From: Pigoraptor chileana
Taxonomy: Eukaryota; Opisthokonta; Filasterea
DNA length: 26,976 nt
Direction of reading: 5' to 3'
Assembly (NCBI GenBank): GCA_943704495.1
Contig: CALSCR010000930.1
Span: 1 to 26,976, forward strand
Made by a program: the position numbers and the translations under genes. This document shows, in pieces, positions 10,376 to 21,481 of this stretch; positions within the stretch are counted from its first letter, which is position 1; each line of letters opens with the position of its first letter. Below the pieces are notes generated by a model. It did no database searches, was not told the DNA's origin, and saw only the letters and a program-made list of their open reading frames with translations.

Positions 10376-11782
10376 CTTCGCGCGTTTACGTCTATATCTT
10401 TAGTCGGAATGTTAATCTTGTTGCGGCAGGTCGCTTGAAGTGGCGTTCAATAATTACGAAGAAGAATTGCGAGAAGAATGTGAAAGGAGACAAGTGTTCA
10501 TGTCGGCATTGATGTATGGAAGGACGAGTCGCGCATCGTCATAAATATCTGTTCAGTGGCATTCGTGCGTATGCATCACTCATGTGATGCGGTATGATGG
10601 ACACACGCCGCGCGGCGCAGAGGTTGGTACAACACACTCAACAGGACAAGTGGTTACAATGTAGGCGCGTGATGGCATTGCTGAAGGAGCACAGGGAATT
10701 CACGCCACACACTCTCGACAAAACCAGTTCTTGCATCCGTGCTGTCACCACGAATACGAATGGCACGCGCCGCAAAAAACGACGTCGTCCACCCATCAAA
10801 AGCCACAACAAAGAGGAGCAAGTGTAAGCAACGATACACACTGCGTGCATACACCCGTCCCTCACCCAGCATTGACACCCTCCTATTGGAGAAATGAGTG
10901 CGGTGGCAGTGATATCTCGATCTCTGTCCAAAACAAAAACCAGTTTCTCGGTGGAACACAAGCGCGTCTAAAAATAGAGTGCTCACCAGGCTCCCACGCC
11001 ATCTGATTGGCTGGCGAAGGTACCTGGACAACATATCGACCAATCGGAGGCAGCCGGGCGATGACGTATGACAAAACAACGGCACAACACTGCAACCGCA
11101 CAGCCACCGAGTGAGCACAACAACGCATCGCGTGTGTGTGTGTGCCAATGGTCCCTGCTGCGGCATCAAACAAACCAAGGAAAGACCTGCTCCTACCGCG
11201 CAGTGCTGACAGGGAGGTTCCACGCACTGGTAATCATTGGGGTGGCAGTGGGCAGGGTGTGTGTGTGTGGATGTTTTGCGTGCCAAAAATACGCCGAGTG
11301 TGTGCTCGATCGCATCAGGTTTCTCAACCGAGACACACTCACCTGACAACAACGGCAAACATTCCATGCAGCAGGGCTACATGGATGCCACACTTGTTCC
11401 CACTGTAGGACAACTTCACACGTTTATAAGATGAAATCTCGAAAAGCAGCAATGAGGTTTCAATTTCTCTCTGGACCATATTTGAAGCACGTAATCCCTA
11501 CAAACGGCCAATGTAAATAGGACTCGAGGGATCGCACATCCCACTTTAAGCAACAAAAAAAATGGCATCTGCGCAGAGGCAAAGCATTGAACTCAGAGTA
11601 AACCCCGCGCACAGCATTACCACGAACGTTGATGGACAAACAAACTCCTACCATGTCGTGATGTAAGTGGTGTGAACATAACAAAGAGTAACACATTATG
11701 TTATAGCGGCACTTTTCACTCACATGATCCCCTCAAATTCTCTAAATGCAGCGCTGTCGGCCAAAATGCGCGCCCGAGCATC
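10376..11782. promoter_or_regulatory. Divergent promoter spacer between the two giant genes
   Basis: About 1.4 kb lies between the start codons of the two oppositely transcribed giant genes. No open frame here has convincing protein character. It holds four CCAAT boxes (10885-10889 and 11006-11010 on minus; 11040-11044 and 11145-11149 on plus) and several short GT tracts. On the minus strand there are strong splice-like motifs: donors at 11342 (GTGAGT) and 10986 (GTGAGC), and acceptors ending at 11403 and 11090. These could be 5' UTR introns of the minus-strand giant gene or a small spliced gene. No TATA box could be singled out. Confidence 0.5.
11006..11044. promoter_or_regulatory. Inverted pair of CCAAT (NF-Y type) boxes
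   Basis: On the minus strand the first site reads AGCCAATCAG, and on the plus strand the second reads GACCAATCGG. Both fit the usual NF-Y consensus beyond the core pentamer. They are about 34 bases apart, roughly three helical turns, and point in opposite directions. This fits a bidirectional promoter core between the divergent giant genes. Confidence 0.5.
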
Positions 11783-11786
11783 ATGA
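11766..11786 (+). other. Upstream mini-ORF overlapping the inferred start codon (ATGA)
   Basis: A six-codon frame, MRARAS then TGA, ends at 11784-11786. Its stop overlaps the inferred start codon of the giant type II protein (ATG 11783-11785) as ATGA. If this leader is transcribed, the arrangement would allow termination-reinitiation control. It depends on the start chosen for the next gene. Confidence 0.35.
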
Positions 11787-14700
11787 AAGTGACCATCCCA
11801 TCCACCACCCTTCCTAAGTGCGTCATCCTGTGCACCACTTAAGTGACAAAATTTTCGCGCTCATCCACTTGACCAAAAACACAAACATTCGCGCCAACTG
11901 AAACTGAAACGGATTGGAACCTCATTTCACTCGTTCGGACATACATCTGCTCTTCATTCTCAGGGCCAAAGCAGCATCAAAAGCAAAGATCACTCGGACT
12001 CAGCTTGTCGGCATCGTGGTAACAGTCGCCGTCGTTGTAATACTTGCCGTTTCTTTGGCGATTGCGCTGACAGAGCGTGCAGACAGCAAGCCTACCTTGC
12101 GCGAGGATGTCTCCGCCGTCATCGTGAACGGCACGCTTTCCTCATCATCACTCGCCTCTCTGATCGGAGCAAGCGCCGTCCTGCAAATGGAGCAGCTTCT
12201 TGAGTGCAGCCCCTTCAGCTTGAGCAATGCCACCGTCAGCCTCCGTGCCGCGACGACGAACGGCGCTGTCGTCGTTGATGGAATTATTGTCGCGTGGGGG
12301 GTAAATGCTTCAATGGCACTGGTATTCACGCAGGCGAAAAATGGCTCGATTGAGGCTGGCTTCAGTGGCTCCACGCAGAGTCCAGTCCGCTTCGGGGGAA
12401 AGAATGACGATGATGTGCTTTGTGTGCATAGTATGAGCTTCACCGCAGCAACGCCAGGGACTCTCGTGTTTGCGGCGCAGATGATCCGCGGGAACTGCGA
12501 TTCGTCTGCAAAAAAGTCGCTTTTTGCGGCAACCGCAGTCAATTTGACCGATGCCATCATCTCCATCTCAGGCTCAATGGCAGTCGCGGCAGCGCCGACA
12601 GTGCTCAAGAGCACGTTGCACAACGGCACATCAACAACATGGACAATGGAGACCAGTGTGCCGGCCGAGGATGTTGCAACGCATCAGCCCAAGCTGCAAT
12701 CGCCCGTGCTGCACTCGGCGTGCATGAGGTGCACACTCAACGTCACGGTGACGTCTTTAATCCGCCTCCGCCTTGACGGCAATGCATCGCAAGAGATTGA
12801 ATTTTCCGCCGTCGGAACACTTCGCTCGGACGACGGCGTTCGCATGACCGGTCAGACTTCATCGGAATTCGCGGGAAGAGTATCGATTGGCGCCGCCTCA
12901 TATACAGTCCAGTCGGCGACAGTTTCGACGGCATGGAACCAAGACGTTTTCGATGGATCAGTGTGGGCCAACCTCACCGCACTGTCGTCTCGAAGGTCCG
13001 CCATCGTGCACCCCACCATCCGGCTTCAGACGCAGCTTCCCCGCATGGGACTAAAGTGCCCCGTGGCCGCAATGGAGGTATCTGCTGTGCCACTTTTGTC
13101 GCACGCGCTTTCTGCAATTGGCAGCGGAGATATCGACAGGAGCGGATTTGACGGCGCACAGTCTTCTTTTGCTCGCGCGGTCGCTGCCACTCCGCTGGGA
13201 GGGTCCATCAACGGCACGCTATCGCTCTTCTGCGGTGGATTTGTGCATCTTTTTTCAGAGCAAGCAAGCATCCAGCACGGTCCTTTTGTTTCCATGCGTT
13301 CCATTCTTCCCTTTTTGCGCGCGATCCCCGGGCGATCGCTGCGCATCGGCGACACTCGCCTTTCGCAAGCCACTGTCCTGTCCACTCTCGAGTTCCTTCG
13401 CGGTGACAACAGCCTTCTTCTCGACGCATCGATTCCTGCATCGTTCTGTCGCATGGATGACCGCACCTGCTTGGCAGATGCCGCAATCGAATTGCGAAAT
13501 CAGATTCTGAAAATGGACGTTTCTGCCACACTTCGTCAGCTTATATTTACACCCGCCATCGCTGGATTCACCGACAGCACCACCCTGTCCCCAGTTGCGC
13601 TTTTATCGGCCGTTGCCAGCGCACGTGACATGTTTGTCGAAGCTCCTTTTGAAGCGATCACCAGCGTCGGGACTGTTGTTACCACGCACAGTGACACCGT
13701 TACAACAATGACGGAGGCGCTGATTGATTCGAGGTCACCTCAAGCAAACGTCTCTATTACCAACTGCTCAGTGGCCATTTCAACAGTGCCCTTTGTGCAA
13801 ATTAACTTTGGGGCGCGTGCGACAAAGACGCACTCCATTCTTGATGCTCTCCAGTTGATGACCTTTGGTCACGGCGACATCGAGACACAAGTTGCCGCAA
13901 CAATCGCAACGGACACCGTTTTCATCGACGCTATCAACCTGTGTTCATTCCAAGAAGGTAACGACGCCAGCGACGCAGAGATACTCATCAACGGCTTTCT
14001 TTCGGTGGAGCGACTTCTCACTCGCATGGCCATCTCGATGTCGCACACTCCAAATACGCAACAGCGCGTGCTTGTGGCGTACAATACGACGTGTGGATCG
14101 CTCGTGCACAATCTGCTTGAGTTTTCATACTCGTCTCGCGCACTCTCGGGATCGACATCCCTCGGCACGCTCGGTAGCATCACTGTCGGCGTCAATGCAA
14201 CAATCGTCGCCACAGCCATCTCGACGGTTGCGCAGTCACTCAATGGCAATGCCTTTTCCGTGTTTCTCGATTTGAACACAGCCGTCCCACTGCAAGACTG
14301 CCTCGAAGGCATCACGCGATCACTCAACACGGTGTCGTCACAACCCATCGACATAACCATCCCCATCGGTCAGCCTCTCAGCGTTGTCATACTTGTTGCT
14401 GCAGCATCCGCCGCAATCAAGAACGCGAACGCGTCTGTCGTGGTCAACGATGTCTCCGTTGATGCAACGACGCTTTACAACGCAATAGCATGCACCGTCA
14501 ATAGTGGCGCCGAAAGCCGTTCCGAATACGACGTGCATCCTGTGCCATTGCCACAACTGTCGATGAAATTGGCGGACGTTCTCGGTGCCATCGCAACCAC
14601 GCTAATACCCAACGACAACACCGCGCTCCGTTGGCCCCAGATTCCAGTTGCCTTTGTGGTCGGGGGGGAATATGCCGCCACCTCCGTTGGTGCAATTTCA

Positions 14701-17700
14701 CTGCTTTCGTCGGTCGTGGATGCCGTGCAGCAGTTGCCTATCCTCGCACGCACGCAAATTCCGATTGATAGCGACTGTGCATCGAGCATCGCACTCGTCG
14801 CTAAGGAGTCTGCGTCCTATGTAACTGCACTGCCAGTCGTGGCGATTACAGATATCAACGGACGCGTGTATTTTTTGCAGACAGTGGATGCACTCGTCGC
14901 ACTTGCGGCTGTTTCTATTGATCTCTCCGAGCACTGCAGCATCGGAGCGACGTTTGGATCCGCCGGCCTCGCATTGCCGATCAATGTGTCGTCCACGTGC
15001 ATCACTGCAGACTCAACCGTCGCCACGATGGAAATCAGCAACAGCACCAGTCTCAAGATGACCTCGATCATCCCTCCCGTTCAAGCTGCATCGATTGGCG
15101 CATTCAACCCTGCGTGGGTGTCGTTTGTCGCTCGCACAACAACCATTACCGCGAAGGATGTCTCAACTGTCGACGTAGCGTCCCTGAGCATTCCCTTTGC
15201 TATGCAAGAGAACGGACAACCCATCACTGTCTTGGTGGATGCGGCCGTGTCGCGCGCACGTGACTCCAATGGCATGTTGTCGGTTGAGTCGGTGCCGCAA
15301 TCGCAGCTGATTTTCCAGATGAATTACAGCGATGGGCGCGGTCTTCTTGCCACTCCAATCTCTCTTTCCGGTCGTGTCGACACTCTCGGAGCATTCAACG
15401 CTACTGTGGGACTCCGCTTCATGTTTTCCTCCGGTGCCATCGCCGATGCCTTTGTCGCCATTCCAACCGCCGTCGACGGCAACGGCTGCTTTTATGTCCA
15501 CGCGGCGTCAGAGCAAGTTGTCCTCCGCGACATCATCGACTTTGCCCTCACAGATGGTAGCCTGTCACAGATCCCCAGTATTCTCCGCCCGTCCGTGTAC
15601 ACGAGGAAAGCGTCGTTTCGTGACATCCGGATGATCTTGGCATGCGAATCTTCGTCGATATTCGCGCGCGGCGATGTGAGCAGCGAAGCATTCGGCTTGA
15701 ATGCTCCGATTGCTCTCTCTGCAGAAACAATGTGCGACTGGGCAAGCCTTGCACAAGCTCTCAGGAGCGTCGGTGAAACATATCCAGTAATGCAATCTTC
15801 ACTGCTGACGATAATCGCAAGCGCGATCGACACGAACATTTCAACACTTGCAGCGCTTCCGGCTCCGTGTGCCTATGGCAGCGTCCACGCACCTGTCGGC
15901 ACAATCATTGAAAAAGTGCACCAAGTTCTGCAGTCGAGCCCAAACGTCTCTTCAACGATCACAGTCTGCAGTGACCTTCTCGAGGGATGCCTTCCGATTG
16001 CGTCGGCCATTTCTGCGGCGCTCGTGCAGATGGATGCGATTCCGCTCCTCACATCCATTCGAGTCCAGGTTGCGCGGCCGACCGTCATTGCGACGATCGC
16101 GCCCACAGACGGATGGAGTCCCGCCGTCATTCCAGGCGCATCGGCAGGAAGCTCGACACTTCAAGGTGGCTTCCTTCTCTACTCTTCTCGCCCGGCGGAC
16201 GTCAGCGTTCAGAGGTATCTCCCAATCGGGCATAACAACGGCACAGGACGTGTTCGGACTCTCCATGCGGGGGTTATGTTCCTCGCACCCGTCGGAGCGC
16301 CCGGTACTGAAACCATTGTCACGATCAACAACATGTTTGCGGGCGAGAATAAGCAGCAGCGACGCCGGCGCGACGCCGAGTCCGGACAGCTTATAAATTG
16401 GCTCGACAGCTTTTTCGATGCGGCAGAGGAGCTGTACACTGAGGTGAGCAAATTTAAACAACCATGATTGAGGGTCATCGCTGCTGTTTGTGTGTTGAAA
16501 TTGTCTTTTGCGGAGCATAATTGCTTCCGTTCCGTAATACTCTTCGGGAAATAATAGATAAGTGGTTTGCGATCGCATTCTCCACAGATAAACACGTGGA
16601 CTGGCAACGAAACGATTCCGGTGATCGACATTGGCAGCAACGCCCGGATGCTCAACGTGCAGATACAGGTCAAGGGTGGGCAGGATTCCGTCTCTGTTGC
16701 GGGACAGCTTGCACTCTACGCACACGGATTCCCCAACTGCACAGGCGCCACGGCCACTGCATCGAAGAGCAAATCCGCAGCCAAGTGCTCTGAAACAACA
16801 AACGCAACCGTTGTGTCCGTATCCGGCACCGCCTCGCCGTCATCAGTGAGCCTGAGCGGGCGCCTGCAAGAAAAATTGACGCTGTTTACGTTTGGTTCGA
16901 CGGCGGCTACACTCGAGGACGGTAACTTCAAATTTGGCTACCAAGGCGGAAATGTGTTCGTCGATGCATCCGGTAGCATGGTGATCGGCGCGCTCAACGT
17001 TTCGATAAGCGTCGCATTTGCCGAGAGCGGTTGCAGCAAATACAGCGGCTCGTTCTCGGCGCCGTCCGGATCGGCCACCCTCGGGGGTCTCTTTCAGGAC
17101 ATGGGACTGGGTCATGTGGTCGATGGTGCGTCATCAACACTTAAAGAATATCTGTTTGGGTGGGCACTCAATTCCCTCACAGTTGACGGAGCCCTTTGGG
17201 ATGCATCGTGCGAGCAGTTCAATCTCGTTGCGGTCCTCGACAACGCCGCGCTCGGCACGGGCGCGTCCATTGCCTTCCGGTGGTCTCCTGCAAGCATACT
17301 CCTTGTCGTTGTCCCAGCAACTGATATCAACATTGGTGCGCTTTTGGCGGATACGGGCCTAACCAACGACGTCGCCGCAATCTCCCTCACCGATGTTGCG
17401 TTTGTTTACTCGTCAATTCCATCGTCCGTGAATCCGAGCACCGTTATCCAGGGTGCTCCGGATGTCGCGCTCACACTCGTCGACGGTTTCAATCTCTACG
17501 CAGTCGCGGACTTTGGGTCTGCGGGGAGTGCAGCGGCGTCGGCAGCGGCAGAGATGACGTCCACTACTCTGGTGACGCTGCAGGGCTACATTGGCGTCGG
17601 GAATTCCTCGGGATTTGCGTTTAGCGGAGTGCTCGGTGCGCAGCCCATTGCAATTGCATCGGGCGTCTCTGTGAGCAGCCTCGCCGTGACAATCCAAGAT

Positions 17701-20669
17701 ATTGAGCCGTACTTCAGCCTCAATGGAGACTTGACCATCACACCGACGCAGGCCAATGGCGGACAGGACATCGATACGTGGCAGATTGCTGTGTCCATGC
17801 AGTACGGACAGGGTGGCTTCCAGTTCGCCGGATTTACTGAGGCAAACGGAACAGCGCCCATTGCGATGATTCCTGTGGCGTCCGGCAGCGGCGTCGCCAT
17901 CGAATCCGTCTCCATCGACGGCGCGTATGTGTCGTCTCAGCCAGGGACACCTGCGTACTTTGCATTCAACGGAAACATCTCCGCCGTGTACGCCGATGTG
18001 TCGTTTGCGCTATCTCTCACAATCGACAACGAGAATGGATCGCAGGTCGTTCTGAACGCCGAGGCCACGCCCATGTCGTCCACTGGGTGGTCCCTTGCCA
18101 GCCTCCTTGCAGACCTCGTTGGGTCCTCCCCGATAGCATCCGACTTTGGTCCCATTGGGTCGATTGTGGGTGACATTGAGGTGATGAACGTTGGATTCGG
18201 CGTCAGTTGGCAGTCTTCTGCGGGCCTGTCCTTCTTCGTGTCTGGTGCGATCGAGGTTGACGGCGCAGTAATGACGTTTGGGCTCCAGGTGGGTGAGTCA
18301 ACCGGCGGGGCGCAGTCTACATCCAGCAGCAAGTGGTATTATGCCGTATCCTTCAATCCGGGGGATGCGCTCGTGACCATTTCGAGCGCAATAATCGGCG
18401 CACTCGAGAACGACATTGAAAACGCGCGCCGATCAACAAATGACGCGGCGTCGTCGTCACTCGGCCCCGTGCAGTCGCTGCTGACGTCAGGTGCGTCTCC
18501 CGCCGTCATCATAACGAGTCTGCTGGCGCCTGCCGTCATGGCCCACAGCCCCTTCCTCGGCAAGGCAATCGGCGCTGTCGCAGAAGCACTTGTGTCGGGA
18601 TTCAACGTCGCCGGAACGTTGTCTCTCACAGGTGATGGCGTGCTTGCAGATATAGGAAGCGCGACCGGATTTACAACGGTTGTCGCGGCACTCAGCATCA
18701 GTGCAGGCTTCTCGCTCCCTGTGACAATGAGCGCAACGTTCGAGGCAGGTCCTAACGGTATAACGGTTGTGCCCGGATTCATGGCTCTCGAGGATGCGTC
18801 GCTCTCCATCACACTCGCAAAGACAATGGCGACATCCACCTTTGACATTTCGGCAAAGGTGCTCATCACAACAGACAGCCAACAATTTGACATGGTCGGA
18901 TCGCTCGGATTCAACGCTGTCGGAATTACAGTGGGCGCAGAGCTTCTTGCCCCTGGCATTTATTCGCCGTTTGGTATCAACAATGTGCAGCTCTACTCTG
19001 CCGACGCTAGCGTCACTCTCGCATACGAAGGACTTGAACCAACTGCCTTTGGTCTTGCAGGCACGGTCGACATTGGCCCACCCGCAGACACTGACATATC
19101 CGCGGCAATAAGATACAACGTTGCGGCGGGACAGGCGGCGTTTGCGTTTTCGCTCACCAACTTCGATCTTGATACGATGGTAAAGACATTCTATCCTAGC
19201 GCGTCTGTTCCCAGTTGGCTTGACGTGTCTATCGGCTCGGCGTCCTTCAGCGTCAACGCCGGACCGACGTTCGAGTGGGATGGCACAACGTTTCCCGCAG
19301 GCTTCAATGCCGCCATTGCTAACGCAAGCTTCTTCTTCATCGACGACTTTTCCGCAACATTTAGCCTCACTCCTCAAATGGTGTCGGCATCGGCATCGAT
19401 AGATCCTTTTACGATCGGAGACGGACTTTTTTCAGTGCGCGGATTCCCAAACCCTGATGCACAGCCGTCGTTTGCGCTGTCCCTCCCTCTTGCGGGCGGG
19501 TCGATCGACGATGCCAGTTTTGCTGTCGATGGATCCGTGACACTGCTCGGACTGACAGAGTATGCAAACATCTCTGTCTCCGCTACGGGAATGTCCGTCG
19601 ATGCGGGATTGTCCTTTTTTGTGTTCTCTGCAAATGTCGAGTTCACCGCTGTTTTCGGCGAGTCCAACGGCGACGGATTCGGACCGATTGAGGATTTTTC
19701 ATTCTTGGGGACATTTCAGGATGATCTCATGACGTACATTTCGCAAAAACTTCCCGCAATGATCGAATCGGCGCGTCAGTCTGCCGAGTCGTCGTTCCAG
19801 GGTGCGATCGACACGGTGCAGAGCTGGCAGAGTGCCATTGCGGGCATCGACAACCTGATTACTCTGCGCACGCAACAAATCGACGCCGTCCAGAACGACA
19901 TTGAGGCAACACTGCAAGGATACATCCTGGCGGTGCAGAGTGCCGAAAACACGGTCTCAAACCTCAACAGCGACATTAACAGCATCGAAAACACGATCTC
20001 GAATCTCCACTGGTACGTGTTATGCGAAAAATCTTAGTCTTTCCTTCCCTTCTCATTGTCCAATGCGTACAAATGTGGCTAGTGAACACTTGAAAAAGGC
20101 ATTATAATTCTCATTCCTCTTTTTTTGGTCAATTGTATCCCCCAACATCCATGGCGAATTCAATGCCTTCGCTTACCAGGTGGCAGTGGGTCGATGGGCA
20201 GGGCGAATTTTACTCTGCCGAAGTCGCCACTCTCTGGTGCTCAGAAAAGGCTGCAGAGGGTGCACTTGAGCTCGCGCAGCTTGTCTTGGAAGGCGCCGAA
20301 GATATTGTGTCCGATCTTCCTCTCGCCGCACTGGATCCCGTCATCCTCGCCCTCCAATTGTCCCGAGACGCCGTGGAAGCATTCCTCAACCTTGCAACGG
20401 GCGTGCTGGAGGTTGCAGAGGGTGCGGTGAGTGGCCTTCTCCTCCTCGCGGAAAAGATCCTCGAGGCCATTGGCAACGCGATCAACATCCAGTCGGTGAC
20501 GATCCAAGGGAGTTTGTCGCAGCTGAAAGCAGGGCAGCTCCCGTCGATAACCATCGATTTGATACTTTTCGGGAAGCAGTATACGCCCACACTTTCGGTC
20601 GATCTCTCCGACATAGAATCGTTTCTCCAGTCACTCGTCAAGTGGATCGTCAATGAGTTCACACCGTAA
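11783..20669 (+). CDS. Giant type II membrane protein with beta-repeat ectodomain, about 2809 residues, four exons
   Basis: Exons are 11783-11817, 11964-16443, 16588-20012 and 20180-20669. The joins keep frame (phases 2, 0, 2) and the total is 2810 codons with the stop. The main frame has no ATG before its membrane helix, so an upstream exon is needed; the 35-base exon 1 with a GTGCGT donor fits in phase but is the weakest part. The N-terminus is Lys-rich (KAKAASKAKITR), followed by one helix at about residues 26-47, giving a short cytosolic tail and an extracellular C-terminus. The ectodomain is Ser/Ala/Val/Thr-rich with many Asn-X-Ser/Thr sites and repeated beta modules. RRRRD at residues 1478-1482 resembles a furin-type cleavage site just before the exon 2/3 junction (residue 1505). 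Residues about 2290-2540 carry short amphipathic repeats (SPFG, FFIDDFSATFSL). Residues 2550-2650 look coiled-coil, and the last 160 are helical then beta. I recall this helix-then-beta ending from large uncharacterised proteins of protists and fungi. No enzyme motif was seen. Confidence 0.78.
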
Positions 20670-21481
20670 ACAATGTAGCGTGACAGACGAATGTGTGTGT
20701 GTGTGTATGTGTGTGACTGTCTTTGTTAACTTTGTGTCTGCGTTTGACATGTGCGCGCGGTTCTTGCAGAATATGATTTGTACATAAGCTAAGGTATAAC
20801 CGGCGGCTGGTCCCCGGCTAATGAAATCCAGATTGGCGTAACTTACACCCTGCGAACACATAATTACTCGCCGATGGGAGCATGATTATAGATGGCTGCA
20901 ACAATTTGCAATTAATGGAAATCTATTGAACGAAAAGCATCCATGACATGACACTGCCGTGACAGTCAAGGCAACGAAACCACCGCGACGGCCAATCAAT
21001 GCCAAAGCTCGGGAACCTAACCGTGGCACTGCAGTGGTAGGCAGTACAGACTGCGGTATTCCGGGTTCAGTTTCAATTGTCGTGACTGAGTTAGATCCAC
21101 CTGCTCTGATGCAGTGGTCAGAATTTTACTTAGCGTACGGAATCTCGTAACTTGACACGCAAAGCCAGTCGGCAGGTGCCGTAGTTAGTACGTTACATAA
21201 TGACGTAGTCAATCGCTTACTTGCAATGTTATCTAATTGAGCCCAGCCGTCACTCCGCTACGACTCCCATCACCCCAGACTACTAGAAAGTCAGCTCCAG
21301 TCCGGCACAGGCAAACAACAATAAGTTAACAAAATGGGAGCATGAAATCGAGGCCTTATGGCAGATCGAATGGCCTTAGAATTGTCGACAAATTTAAATG
21401 TCAGGTTTACTTAATCTGATCTGTCAATGACGTCCGTGCTTTTAATTACTTCAGGTGTACTCCCTTCACAGCACTGGCAAA
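20670..21481. other. Convergent intergenic region, no gene seen
   Basis: This 812-base gap lies between the stop of the giant type II gene and the stop of the minus-strand nucleotidase-like gene. It should contain both 3' UTRs. A GT microsatellite lies at 20691-20716 just past the plus-strand stop. A 10-bp palindrome (CACTGCAGTG, near 21026) and a second TGCAGTGGT about 80 bases later are present, without clear meaning. No tRNA, snRNA-like fold or convincing reading frame was found; the 63-codon plus frame at 20959-21150 lacks an ATG and protein-like character. Confidence 0.6.
20691..20716. repeat. (GT)n microsatellite in a 3' UTR
   Basis: Thirteen GT units with one interruption, starting 22 bases after the stop codon of the giant plus-strand gene. 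It parallels the GT-rich tract after the left-hand gene's stop, so GT-rich sequence follows the stop codon of both plus-strand genes whose ends are visible. Confidence 0.8.

Noticed and set aside
10594-10827. 77-codon plus-strand ORF with a basic C-terminus (KKRRRPP) and a GTAAGC donor at its end
   Set aside because: It starts with ATG ATG and could be an exon, but no phase-matched continuation or homology was found and it lies in the promoter spacer.
10654-11367. 237-codon minus-strand open frame in the divergent spacer
   Set aside because: It spans CCAAT boxes and GT tracts, and its His/Cys-rich product looks like translated repeat sequence; only the splice-like signals inside it were kept as a finding.
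11850-11900. E2F-like TTTTCGCGC and a nearby TTCGCGCC
   Set aside because: They lie inside the inferred first intron of the giant gene and are short enough to be chance.
18487-19377. 296-codon minus-strand open frame rich in Cys and Arg
   Set aside because: Antisense shadow of the giant type II protein; the composition mirrors the codon bias of the sense strand.
20959-21200. Possible tRNA or small RNA around a GGGTTCAG sequence
   Set aside because: No complementary T-arm, anticodon arm or acceptor stem can be paired.
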